A DNA stretch of 64,000 bases, from positions 9,858,001 through 9,922,000 of the forward strand of contig CM106585.1 in assembly GCA_048013815.1 (NCBI GenBank), written 5' to 3'. Positions 24,531 through 35,300 of the stretch are shown one piece after another. Under the pieces are notes generated by a model, which saw nothing but the letters and a program-made list of their open reading frames with translations, made no database searches and was not told the DNA's origin. The number at the start of each line of letters is the position of its first letter. The first letter of the stretch is position 1. The DNA comes from Setoptus koraiensis. Its lineage: Eukaryota; Arthropoda. The position numbers and the translations under genes are program-made.

Positions 24531-27500
24531 ATGAAGTGTTCATCGACAATGATGGCCAGTTTGGCCCTATTGTCTATGTCGATTGTTTGCGTAATAATGG
24601 CCAATGGAGCGCCACAAGAATCGCACAGTAGAGTGGTTCAGAAGACAACCATACAACGCCAGCCAAGAATGTTAGAATTTAAAAGTTCAGGCGACGATGG
24701 TGAACTGCAACAGAAATTGAAAGAAGCTAACAGTAGCCATGTTGTTAGTAGCCCATACGCAAGCATAAATGGCGAACAAATCGAAGTACCCCAATTGACT
24801 GAGCAAAATATTGCCAGCAATGGTGGTGCTGTGAGCAAGACAATGGACAATTTTGCCTTATCACTGAAAAGTGTCACCGACGAAGACGAATGCGATTGCG
24901 ATCCAAAGGACAGCGCCAAAGGTGTGCGCGAAGTTATTGATGCCACATCAAAACTCAGCCAAGACCTATTGCGATGTTTGCTGGATTCGGTGAGATCGCG
25001 AATCGGCCGACAAGAGGCAACATTGATTAGAGCTCTAGTCAAAGAATCAATGGATGCATTGTCGCGTTCTGTGGACGGCATTTACGCAATTTGGAAGGAC
25101 GATCAGAAGAACGAGCCCACTCAGGCCGTACAATCAATCGTCGACGGTATGATGTCGGTGTTGAATCAATTTTCGTCACATCTTGCGTCTGCTATTATAT
25201 CAGCGCCAGAAAAAAGAATCGAAACTATCTCTTGGGTGCTACGTCAACTAACGCAACTAGTCGCCAACACTTCGTCGTCGTTAGCCGATGACGTTGATAA
25301 GGGTCTCAACGAGAAACAATTGGACCAGGTGTTGAAATTGGCAACTGATTTAGCTCAGCCATTGGCTTCGCAAGTCTTAGCAAATCTAGTCAACGGTACA
25401 GCGCGCATTCCATACATAAATGGTCAGATGTTGCGCTTCATTGAGGACTCGCAAAAAATAAGCCGTGGCTGCCTGAATACCAAAGCGATTCGTGTTGATC
25501 TGCCATCAGCAGTGTTGAAATCGCTAGCCAAGGGCTTGCAATCGATCACAATCAAGGTGGCCAGTAGCGACCCAAATGCCGCGTCAACAGCCCACCGAGC
25601 GGCCACGAGCAGCTTCTTGTTTAGTTTGATACAACAGGTGGAGAATATGATTCGCCAGACTAACTCACTTGAGCTGAGGCAAATAACACCCAAGTGTCGC
25701 CAAATGGCCCGAGAGGCTGTGGCGAATTCAGTGGTCATAGTAGAGCAAGTGATTGCCAACGTGTTGCCGGAATTGAAGACAGGAAGCCAGAGTCAAGTGC
25801 AAGTGAGCCAGGGAAAGCTGGCTGGACAAATGGCGTTGGATTTCGCTGGTATATTGCCGATATTAGGCGATGATCTAACTCAGTTCAGTGAACGCGAAGA
25901 ACGTCTGGCAAACATCACAATGTTGATCTATCAACAATTGGAGGTACTCAAACGTGTGGCCAAAAACGATCAAGCCATCAGCAAGAATTCTCTCGAGGGC
26001 ACCAAGGCAACCATTCAATTATTGGTCGATGTAGCCAGATTGGAGGTGAGATACGTACAAATTGCCGTTGAACGTGTCCACCAATCGGATGAAAGAGGCT
26101 CGAGACTTCACCTTATCAACAAGGTTGTCCGCTCTATTATTGAGTCAGTAGCCAAATCGGGTAGAACAGAAGTCAATGCCGATAATACACCATTGACCAA
26201 AATGATTGATGACATATCAGAGGCACTGAGCAGAACGATTGATGGTATTAGCCAGAATACTCTCAAGGATAAACCTAGGAGTGCAGGTGACGTTCTCTTT
26301 GAGGTATTCTATTCAATGATGGAAACTGAACGTAAGCTCATATCTGACGCCCAAACTCCACCGAGAATCGGCCTCAGTCAATCGGTGCCAACCGATGCCA
26401 TATTTGGATTGGCCAATTCGATTAGAACAGCAGTGGATTGGTCCAACGCCTTGACCAGATCATCTGGATTAGAGCCTTCAATTCAGGACGCTCTCATTGA
26501 TCTGATAATCAAGGTAGTGGTTAGAACTTCGGACAGTTTGAATGGCAACGAGAAACAAAACAAAGATCTAGATTCCAGTTTAAGTGGCGATCTAAGTAGT
26601 GTCTTGGATGAATTGAAGAAGATCCGGGAACAGACTAAATCGTCATCAGGAACTAAGACAACAACACAAGCATACATAGATTACTATAGTTACTATGACT
26701 ACTCGGACAAGACACCAACGAGTGGTCTAACAAACCTTGTCATAGCCGCAAACAATGTAGACGAGATTCTTGCATACATTCTAGGATTCAACGTGAAATT
26801 GACGACTAGTGTAACACTCAGAAATTCAAAGACAATAGTAGATGTGATAATAGTGCTTCTGGAGGATTGTAGTCGCACACCTCAGGTGAACGATGATGGA
26901 TCAATAAGTTTGCCTTCGGGAGTGCTTACAACACCTAGACCAACACCTACCGAGGCACCAACAACCACAAGTGCACCAACAACCACGAGTGCACCAACAA
27001 CCACAAAATCGCCATCAACCACGGGAGAGCCAGGCCAGCCAGGACATCCTGGTCATCCAGGCAGACCAGGACACCCAGGTCACCCAGGTCATAGTAGCTC
27101 ATCAACAACTCCATCAAGCAGCGGTGCTGAACCAGGAGAGCCAGGGCAGCCAGGACATCCTGGTCATCCAGGCAGACCAGGACACCCAGGTCACCCAGGT
27201 CATAGTAGCTCATCAACAACTCCATCAAGCAACGGTGCTGAACCAGGAGAGCCAGGGCAGCCAGGCAAGCCCGGTCATCCAGGCAAACCAGGTCACCCAG
27301 GTCGACCCAGGTACTGGTAGCGTCAACCCCTCAAGCAACGTCACCCGAGAGCCGGAGTCAGGCAGCCAGGTCACCCAGGTCATGGTAGCCCATCAACCAC
27401 TCCTTCAAGCAACGGTGCTGAACCCGGAGAGCCAGGAGAGCCAGGCAAACCAGGTCACCCAGGCAGACCAGGTCACCCAGGTCATGGTAGCCCATCAACC

Positions 27501-30167
27501 ACTCCCTCAAGCAGCGGTGCTGAACCAGGAGAGCCAGGGCAGCCAGGCAAGCCCGGTCATCCAGGTCGACCAGGACACCCAGGTCACCCGGGTACTGGTA
27601 GTTCGTCAACCACTCCTTCAAGCAGCGGTGCTGAACCAGGAGAGCCAGGGCAGCCAGGCAGGCCCGGTCATCCAGGTCGACCAGGACACCCAGGTCACCC
27701 GGGTACTGGTAGTTCGTCAACCACTCCTTCAAGCAACGGTGCTGAACCCGGAGAGCCAGGGCAGCCAGGCAAACCAGGTCATCCAGGTCACCCAAGTCAC
27801 CCAGGTCATAGTAGCCCATCAACCACTCCTTCAAGCAGCGGTGCTGAACCTGGAGAGCCAGGCACACCCGGTCATCCAGGCAGACCAGGTCACCCAGGTC
27901 ATAGTAGCCCATCAACGACCCCATCGAGCAGCGGATCAGAGCCAGGAAAGCCAGGTCACCAAGGACACTCAGGTTTCCCAGGTTTCCCTGGTCTTCCAGG
28001 TCATGGTAGCCCATCAACAACCCCATCAAGCAGCGGATCAGAGCCAGGAGAGCCAGGCACGCCCGGTCATCCAGGCAGACCAGGACACCCAGGACACCCA
28101 GGTCATGGTAGCCCATCAACCACTCCCTCAAGCAGCGGTGCTGAACCAGGAGAGCCAGGGCAGCCAGGCAAGCCCGGTCATCCAGGTCGACCAGGACACC
28201 CAGGTTACCCGGGTACTGGTAGTTCGTCAACCACTCCCTCAAGCAGCGGTGCTGAACCTGGAGAGCCGGGCACACCCGGTCACCCAGGCAGACCAGGTCA
28301 CCCAGGTCATAGTAGCCCATCAACGACCCCATCGAGCAGCGGATCAGAGCCAGGAAAGCCAGGCACGCCCGGTCATCCAGGCAGACCAGGGCACCCAGGT
28401 TTCCCTGGACACCCAGGTCATAGTAGCCCATCAACGACCCCATCGAGCAGCGGATCAGAGCCAGGTCAGCCAGGTCACCAAGGACACTCAGGTTTCCCAG
28501 GTTTCCCTGGTCTTCCAGGTCATGGTAGCCCATCAACAACCCCATCAAGCAGCGGATCAGAGCCAGGAGAGCCAGGCACGCCCGGTCATCCAGGCAGACC
28601 AGGGCATCCAGGAAGACCTGGACACCCAGGTCATGGTAGCCCATCAACCACTCCCTCAAGCAGCGGTGCTGAACCAGGAGAGCCAGGGCAGCCAGGCAAG
28701 CCCGGTCATCCAGGTCGACCAGGACACCCAGGTCACCCGGGTACTGGTAGTTCGTCAACCACTCCTTCAAGCAACGGTGCTGAACCCGGAGAGCCAGGAG
28801 AGCCAGGCAAACCAGGTCACCCAGGCAGACCAGGTCACCCAGGTCATGGTAGCCCATCAACCACTCCCTCAAGCAACGGTGCTGAACCCGGAGAGCCAGG
28901 AGAGCCAGGCAAACCAGGTCACCCAGGCAGACCAGGGCACCCAGGTTTCCCTGGACACCCAGGTCATAGTAGCCCATCAACGACCCCATCGAGCAGCGGA
29001 TCAGAGCCAGGTCAGCCAGGTCACCAAGGACACCCAGGTTCCCCAGGTTTCCCTGGTCTTCCAGGTCATGGTAGCCCATCAACAACGCCATCAAGCAGCG
29101 GATCAGAGCCAGGTCAGCCAGGTCACCAAGGACACCCAGGTTTCCCAGGTTTCCCTGGTCTTCCCGGTCTTGGTAGCGTTTCAACAACTCCATCAAGCAG
29201 CGGTACTGAACCAGGACGGCCAGGTCACCCAGGTCATGGTAGCTCATCAACACCATCAACAATTGGATCAGGCCCATCTGATGACGTCTCGACAACTCCA
29301 TCAAGCAGCGAATCAGAGCCGGGCAAGCCAGGTCATCCAGGTCGACCAGGCCATCCAGGTCATGGCAGCCAATCAACCACTCCCTCAAGCCGCGGGGCTG
29401 AACCCGGAGAGCAAGGAGAGCCAGGCACTCCCGGTCACCCAGGTCGACCAGGCCATCCAGGTCATGGCAGCCCATCAACAACACCATCGAGCAGCGGTGC
29501 TGAACCAGGAGAGCCAGGCAAGCCCGGTCATCCAGGTAGACCGGGACACCCAGGTTTGCCGGGTTTGCCGGGTTTGCCAGGTTTACCAGGTTTCCCAAGT
29601 CTTCCCGGTATTGGCGGTGCCACAACATCACCATCGAGCGGCGGTACCGAGCCAGGCAAGCCCGGTCATCCAGGTAGACCAGCACACCCCGGTTTGCCGG
29701 GTTTGCCAGGTTTGCCAGGTTTGCCAGGTTTACCAGGTTTCCCAAGTCTTCCTGGTATTGGCGGTGCCACAACATCACCATCGAATGGCGAATCAGAGCC
29801 TGGTAGGCCAACACACCCAGGAACCCCATCGGAACCAAATAAGCCAGTTCATTCGGGACACGACGTCAGGGAGGGTGGTGATTCCAACGATGACAATGAT
29901 ATAAATTACCTAGAAAAGGAGTCGCATTGCCCTAATGAGCGACTGAATGAGCTCCGAAGAATCATTCGTCTGCTTGTTGAAACATCATCTGGTTTTGTAT
30001 GCCATCAGACAGATAGAACTAAGATCAGACGTCAAGAGGAATTACTTTACGCGGACATACTCAGATCTTTGATTCGTCGTCAATCAAACGTGTGTGTAAG
30101 GTCGACCAAGACAAATTCAATCTTTCATCCGTTGAACATTCAGTCTAGATTGAATGTGCAAATTTGA
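24531..30167 (+). CDS. Giant secreted collagen-like repeat protein with helical N-terminal half
   Basis: Start at ATG 24531; the frame is open upstream but the signal peptide (MKCSSTMMASL...ANGA) begins here. Removing a 51-base segment at 27311-27361 leaves one frame to 30167, about 1,861 aa. Residues ~30-790 are largely amphipathic helices with few Cys (CDCDPKD near 120). A Tyr-rich patch (YYSYYDYSD) lies near 730 and a Thr/Pro mucin-like linker near 800. Then come about 25 units of Gly-X-Y triplets rich in GHPG, GEPG and GRPG, each separated by a Ser/Thr/Pro spacer (S-TTPSSSGAEPG-like). Near the end the triplets become GLPG/GFPG. A C-terminal domain of about 110 residues with three Cys follows. 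It is extracellular and probably structural (silk-, cuticle-, glue- or eggshell-like); the exact role is unknown. His-rich triplets suggest metal binding (inference). Confidence 0.75.
27017..29810 (+). repeat. Coding tandem repeat: about 25 collagen-like units
   Basis: Units of roughly 90-130 bases are built from 9-base GGT-CAC-CCA-type triplet codons plus a Ser/Thr spacer. Several neighbouring units are nearly identical, including longer blocks repeated as sets (for example around 28010-28130 and 28520-28650). This indicates expansion by unequal exchange. Confidence 0.9.
27311..27361 (+). other. Putative 51-base in-frame mini-intron inside the collagen repeats
   Basis: In the collagen frame this segment contains a TAG stop. 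It begins GTACTG after CCCAG and ends GAGTCAG. Splicing it out restores AGG then CAG-CCA-GGT in the same frame. Its sequence is clearly a shifted version of the usual Ser/Thr spacer (GGTACTGGTAG...TCAAGCAACG), so it derived from coding repeat. The alternative is a genuine premature stop giving a protein of about 930 residues. Confidence 0.5.
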
Positions 30168-31008
30168 TCAATCCTCAATATCAGAACAGTCTAAATCATT
30201 CAAACATCGGTTTTAGACTTTTTACACTTGTCAAATCACACAATTAAGGAAATACAACATTATCGAGGATACTCTCGGAGTTAATTCTAACAGCTCCAAG
30301 TTTATCGACATTCCAATAGTCAAGATTAAATCAAAATGATTAATAAATAGAATTACTCAAACCTCATAATTTCTGCTGTCTTGCTCTCCATATATCTCTT
30401 GGATATTTTGAATAGAAAACGAACGTCAGATGCTGTTCTATTCTGCTGGGATGTTTCCACGAATGATCAATATTGGGATCGCGTTGTGAATATCCATATA
30501 TCTATCCAATTGGATAATATAATTCGATTGTATTATTAAGGTGCGCAATAAGTTCTATGTCTAGATATGAAAAAAATGTTGCTAATCTCTGAAATTCCCC
30601 TTCTAGATACATATTCATCCTGCGAAGCAACTAGATTCTTCCAAGAAAAGTACCCTCAACTTGCTCTAGAGAAAGGCTCGTCCTGTTGGAAAATGGACGA
30701 TTCCAGTGAGTTCGCAGGATGAATATCTATCTAGAATTGAATTTCGTATCTAGACGTAGAACTTACTGCGCACCCTAATATAATTCTTTCGTTCAGGCCA
30801 AAAACATTATCATGACGATGAAAAAATAACATTGTGTTATTCCAAAAATAGAAAACTAGATGACAGATCTGCAGGCACGAACGAAAATGTTTCTGAAACA
30901 CAAAATCATGTCAAATGAAAATAGAGAGTAGTGGCGCATTCATTCGATGATCATTATTCAACGATTATATTCATCAATTCATCTGTTACTTGAATTCAAA
31001 AGGGAATC
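30168..31008. other. Intergenic between the collagen-like gene and the first small secreted gene
   Basis: Holds the 3' flank of the collagen-like gene and the mariner-type element at 30539-30775. No exon is supported. Confidence 0.5.
30539..30775. mobile_element. Short mariner-type inverted-repeat element (MITE)
   Basis: Terminal inverted repeats start AGGTGCGCAATAAGTTCTA on the left and GGGTGCGCAGTAAGTTCTA on the right. The similarity extends inward past TCTAGATA to the shared word ATATTCATCCTGCGA. A TA dinucleotide flanks each end, as expected for the Tc1/mariner target duplication. At 237 bases it is far too short for a transposase, so it is non-autonomous. The long arms would fold into a hairpin. 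Confidence 0.7.
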
Positions 31009-31488
31009 ATGACTCTTCTATGGGGTGAACTCAAGGCGGCAAGCATCTTCGGAATATGCTTAACATTTTATGCATTTATCGGTTTCGAAATCGCCAGTGC
31101 TGCCAGCGGATCTACTCCTGTTAGGTCTGGTAGAACGACAGCAAACCTAAGTAGATCGCCCGAAAAGACTGAAACTGCTAGCAAAGGAACAGAAATCAAG
31201 AAGCCCATAAGCTCTGATCCAGCGGGAGCCAAAGCCGCAGACTCTTGGTACCGGGACGTGGTGAACAGGGATAAATCGCCAAGTCCATTGGTTGCATCCG
31301 ATGAAACAAGCGAAAAGGTGACGAAACAGAACAATTCGGCTGATACTTCTGGAATGGAGGAGCGAGTTTCGGTGGGCATTCGGGAGAGATTAGTGAATCA
31401 ATTGAATGAGGCCCGGAGGAGATACTTCGAACTCAGAGCTCAACTAGAGGAGCTAGACGAGATTACTACCGGCAAGGGTCTGGTATGA
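31009..31488 (+). CDS. Small secreted protein 1 (159 aa), unknown family
   Basis: Single-exon ORF from ATG 31009. The first ~32 residues form a signal peptide with a hydrophobic core (IFGICLTFYAFIGF) and a likely cleavage after EIASA. The mature part is Ser/Thr/Lys-rich and disordered with no Cys. It ends in a predicted charged helix (VNQLNEARRRYFELRAQLEE) that could form a coiled coil. AATAAA-type polyadenylation signals follow at 31541 and 31580. It is 265 bases upstream of a second small secreted gene on the same strand. The function is not recognised; a cuticular, salivary or peptide-precursor role is possible. Confidence 0.6.
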   Translation: MTLLWGELKAASIFGICLTFYAFIGFEIASAASGSTPVRSGRTTANLSRSPEKTETASKGTEIKKPISSDPAGAKAADSWYRDVVNRDKSPSPLVASDETSEKVTKQNNSADTSGMEERVSVGIRERLVNQLNEARRRYFELRAQLEELDEITTGKGLV

Positions 31489-31753
31489 AAAGATGTCACC
31501 GCAAACAGTATGTTGTTGCTACTTTACTGAGTGATTTCTATAAATAAGTGCTTTCACCGACCACTGGATTGCAATTGTTATAAATAAAAATAAATAAAAA
31601 AGAGCACTCTTTGAACTTCCCTGTTTGTTCTGTGCAATCGCGATTGCTGTTTGCAAAAAAAAGAAGAAAGAATTATGGTTATCTTGCATGTTCGGTTGCG
31701 ATTTTGAAAGTCTGACCAGTTTGACTTGTCTTTACAGTGGTAGGAAAATTAAG

Positions 31754-32206
31754 ATGACACCGATGTACCTGATTGCACTGGTTGCAATAGTGACGCATGA
31801 TGTCTTGATTGTTGCGGCAGAGGAAAACAAATTTGGCAGGAGTGGTCCATCTAGAGCGAGAGAGAATTTGAGCAACAATCCATATTCCGTCGGGATAGCC
31901 GCAGAGAATATGCCGAGATTCCAAATTGAATTGAGGTATGCCGAGAACAGCAGCAACAAATTCAACATTGAACCGCGTCGTGACATGAGCAATTCCCAAG
32001 AAAGACAAATCGCGGATCCTACGACGCTACGGAGTCCGGTCCGTGGCGACATTACGAGGGCCACTTCGAGAAAGTCCGAAAATAAGAGGGTGTACAGAAA
32101 AAAGATGAGGGCACCTAAACATTTGCTAGCCACCATGGATGATATTGAGCGAGAACTGAGAAAAGAGGGTCGCTTCAATCCCAGAGACACCACTCTTGAT
32201 TTGTGA
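31754..32206 (+). CDS. Small secreted protein 2 (150 aa), unknown family
   Basis: The open frame extends upstream to 31625, but the ATG at 31754 directly begins a signal peptide (MTPMYLIALVAIV...VAAEE), so that start is chosen. The mature chain is strongly basic, Arg/Ser/Asn-rich and without Cys, with a KRVYRKK cluster that could be a dibasic processing site and a charged C-terminal helix (DDIERELRKEG). It has the same general architecture as its upstream neighbour (signal peptide, disordered linker, short C-terminal helix) but I see no convincing residue-level similarity. The function is unknown. Confidence 0.55.
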   Translation: MTPMYLIALVAIVTHDVLIVAAEENKFGRSGPSRARENLSNNPYSVGIAAENMPRFQIELRYAENSSNKFNIEPRRDMSNSQERQIADPTTLRSPVRGDITRATSRKSENKRVYRKKMRAPKHLLATMDDIERELRKEGRFNPRDTTLDL

Positions 32207-32377
32207 AACACTTGACACAATTATGTATGAGCTACTAAACACTCTTTCTTGATAAGTGAGTTTACTTAGTGGAGATTATGTTGAGTCAGCTAAAACAAAG
32301 ATCTGCTGCATATAATTTGATGTTTAGCTCGTGGTTTATAAGCTTATAATAATAATAGTGTTACTTGCCACCTCAAG

Positions 32378-35300
32378 TCAGACTTGAGCGGAATTTTGTT
32401 CTTTTGCAAGCTCAATAAATATGTCTTCCAATGATGAATCACCCAATAGAAAGCTCACATCTTTGTGGGATGCTTTAACTGACCGCAAGATTTTCAGTAT
32501 GAATGATCTCGGTATTTTGGCGTCTAGCACTCTAAATATGACCATATTTGCATTGGAATCGTCTTGGATCACTTGCGTTTTCAAGTTGGTATTCAGATAA
32601 TTGTGTATGGTTTCTATACTCGTGTTGCGAGAAATATCGCCACTGCCGAACTGTATTCTAATGAGATAGCCCTGGCCAAATTTTGATCGCAAGTGCTGAA
32701 ATGATCCCAGACATCGCATTCGCCCTTTGATCAATATGGTCAATCTGTCACAGATGGCTTCACATTCCTCCATCGCGTGCGACGATATAATAATAGAGGA
32801 ACCATATTTATGCTTCAGCGAGCTCAACAGTGACCATATATCGCGCCTGGCAAACGGATCAACGCCGGCAGTTGGTTCATCCAGCATCAAAATGGGCGCA
32901 CCGCCTATCAGAGCCATGGCTAATGACACTTTGCGTTGGGTGCCACCCGATAGATTGGCCATTGACTTGTTGCGATGCTCCTGCATGCTCAATACTTCCA
33001 TGAAGGCGTTCACAATTGATGGGATCCTCTCCTCGGCAACGCCACGCAATCTAGCCATAAAGAAAAGCGCTTCAACTGGCGTAATGCTCACATCGGGATT
33101 GGATTGCGGATCGTAACGTATGCCTCTTCGATAATTTTCGATACCATTCTCGGGTCTTGAGTTGTTGCACACCAATTTGCCGTAATCAGCAAATATATCG
33201 CCCGCTAGAATATTGAACGTTGTTGATTTACCCGCACCGTTGGGCCCCAGCAGACCAAAACATTCCGATTTGGCAACCGCAAAAGTTAAGCCGTCAACAG
33301 CTCTTACACTTGACGAAAAAGACTTGGTAAGTTCTACTGCCACGAGAGCATTGTTGGCCAAAGCTGAATTGTTTTGCATGATCGCTGTTGCTCTATTATC
33401 CTCATTAACTACGTCCTCATCCAGTAGTTCCCTACCAGTTGGTTTCTTGTTGATGCAATAAGCGCTAGGACTCAAAAAACTACCAATATCCACTCGTAGT
33501 TTTTCCACCAATGCCAAGGTAATGGTTAGAACTAAACATTGCACTAACAAGACAGATAATGCTTGCCAAATTGCTCCATCTAACAATCCTTCAAGAACAA
33601 TAGGTTCTGATGTTATCAGATCACTCAACGATTTCGCCATGTTATTTCGTATGGAAATTGCATTGATGTGATCGATTGCAGAGTCCGCCACCGCGGTTGG
33701 GACGAAATAATAGAAATAATCAATTATGTTCGATACTTCTATCGATTCGTCGGTGGGCCTCAGTAACTTCATTAGAGTTACCACTAATTTTACCAAAAAA
33801 GAGACCACTGAGTGTATATTAGTTACAAGTATATATAGGGCGCCTGCATTTGATATGCTATCACAGAACGTTGAAATTACATAAGCCAACAACAATAATG
33901 CCAAATGTAACAGCAGCACCAAAGTAAAAGTGACACCAATCAGCTGCCATAGTCCTCCATACTCATCGATCCGTGCTCGGTCAATTGACAGTAGCCAACA
34001 GGTAATGATAATAATTGTGTACAGTAGAATATAGATAAAGTCGACCAAAAATCTTGATAGCCAATAACTGAGGTAGCTCGCGTTTGAGCATAATTGCATT
34101 AGTTTGAATTTACTTACGTTCTCAGACAGAGGCACGCCGATGAAGAATGTCATCACAATAGTTGTTGGAAAAAAAACAAATTTTGATGAAAATGAATAGG
34201 CAAGATAATAAAACAATAATGATGGCAAAATGATACGGAAAAATAGAGTTGACAATGGAGTCCGGTAAATTTCTAACAACTGTTTCGTGATAAATGCACA
34301 AAATATCCTGGAAAATGGAGAAAAATTGCCTGCCGATTCACGGTAGCCGATCAAAGCAAATCTACTAGATTGTGTCTCCACTTCCAAGGCGGCACTATCC
34401 TTGGTGAGCAATGTTTTGTCACCGAAAACTTTTGCCGAATTCAACAGAACGTCCTCAATTGTTGAGCACTTGAGACCAAACGATTTAATACCTAAACTTG
34501 TGTAATTTTGCTCCAAATCCTCAAACAAATGTATCAGTTGATCGTCGGCATTATCACCGTCAGGTATAAGTTCAATAGTTGTGTCGACAAATTGATGATT
34601 TTGATTTGTGTGACTCTGATCATTCGAGTCCAGTTTGGCTTTCGAGAAATGTTGTTTAACTCTTGAAACGACGGTACCGAGACTCACTTTCTTACATTCA
34701 AGTCGGAGCCTGTAAGCTGATCCAAATGCCCTCTTCAGAAACACAGACGAGCCACAACACACTATCTTTCCGGCACTCATAATAGCTATTCTGTCACCTA
34801 GATAGTCTGCTTCTTCCATGTGCTGGGTGGACAGTAAGACGGTTCGAGTTGATCGATACTTTCTTATGCTATCCCATATAAATTTTCTAGATTCTGGGTC
34901 TACGCCAGAGCTTGGTTCGTCCAAAATAAGAACGTTACTATCTCCTACAAAGGCCAATGCTAGACTGAGCTTGCGTTTCATACCGCCTGAGAGTTCACTG
35001 TATAATTTATATCGATGCTGCAACAATCCGACACTCTCAAGAACTGTGTCAATATGTTGATGCTTTATATTGCCTGAATAGTTGCATTTAATACTGGCAA
35101 ATAAATATAGATGTTCATCTACTGTCAATTCGTCCAATGCAATACTTTGTTGAGGACACAAACCGACACCAATTCTAGCATCCTCTGAACAAGTGTCGGC
35201 ATCATAGCCATTGATGTATAGTTTGCCTTGGCTGGGGGCTAGATTACCTAGTATCATGTTCATTAGGGTTGTTTTTCCGGCGCCATTGTGTCCAAGTAGC

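Noticed and set aside
26971-29904. Very long open frames (977 aa plus, 826 aa minus) across the collagen repeats
   Set aside because: They exist because the 9-base GGT-CAC-CCA-type repeat has no stop in other frames. They lack signal peptides or domains, while the collagen frame gives sensible Gly-X-Y triplets and unique terminal domains.
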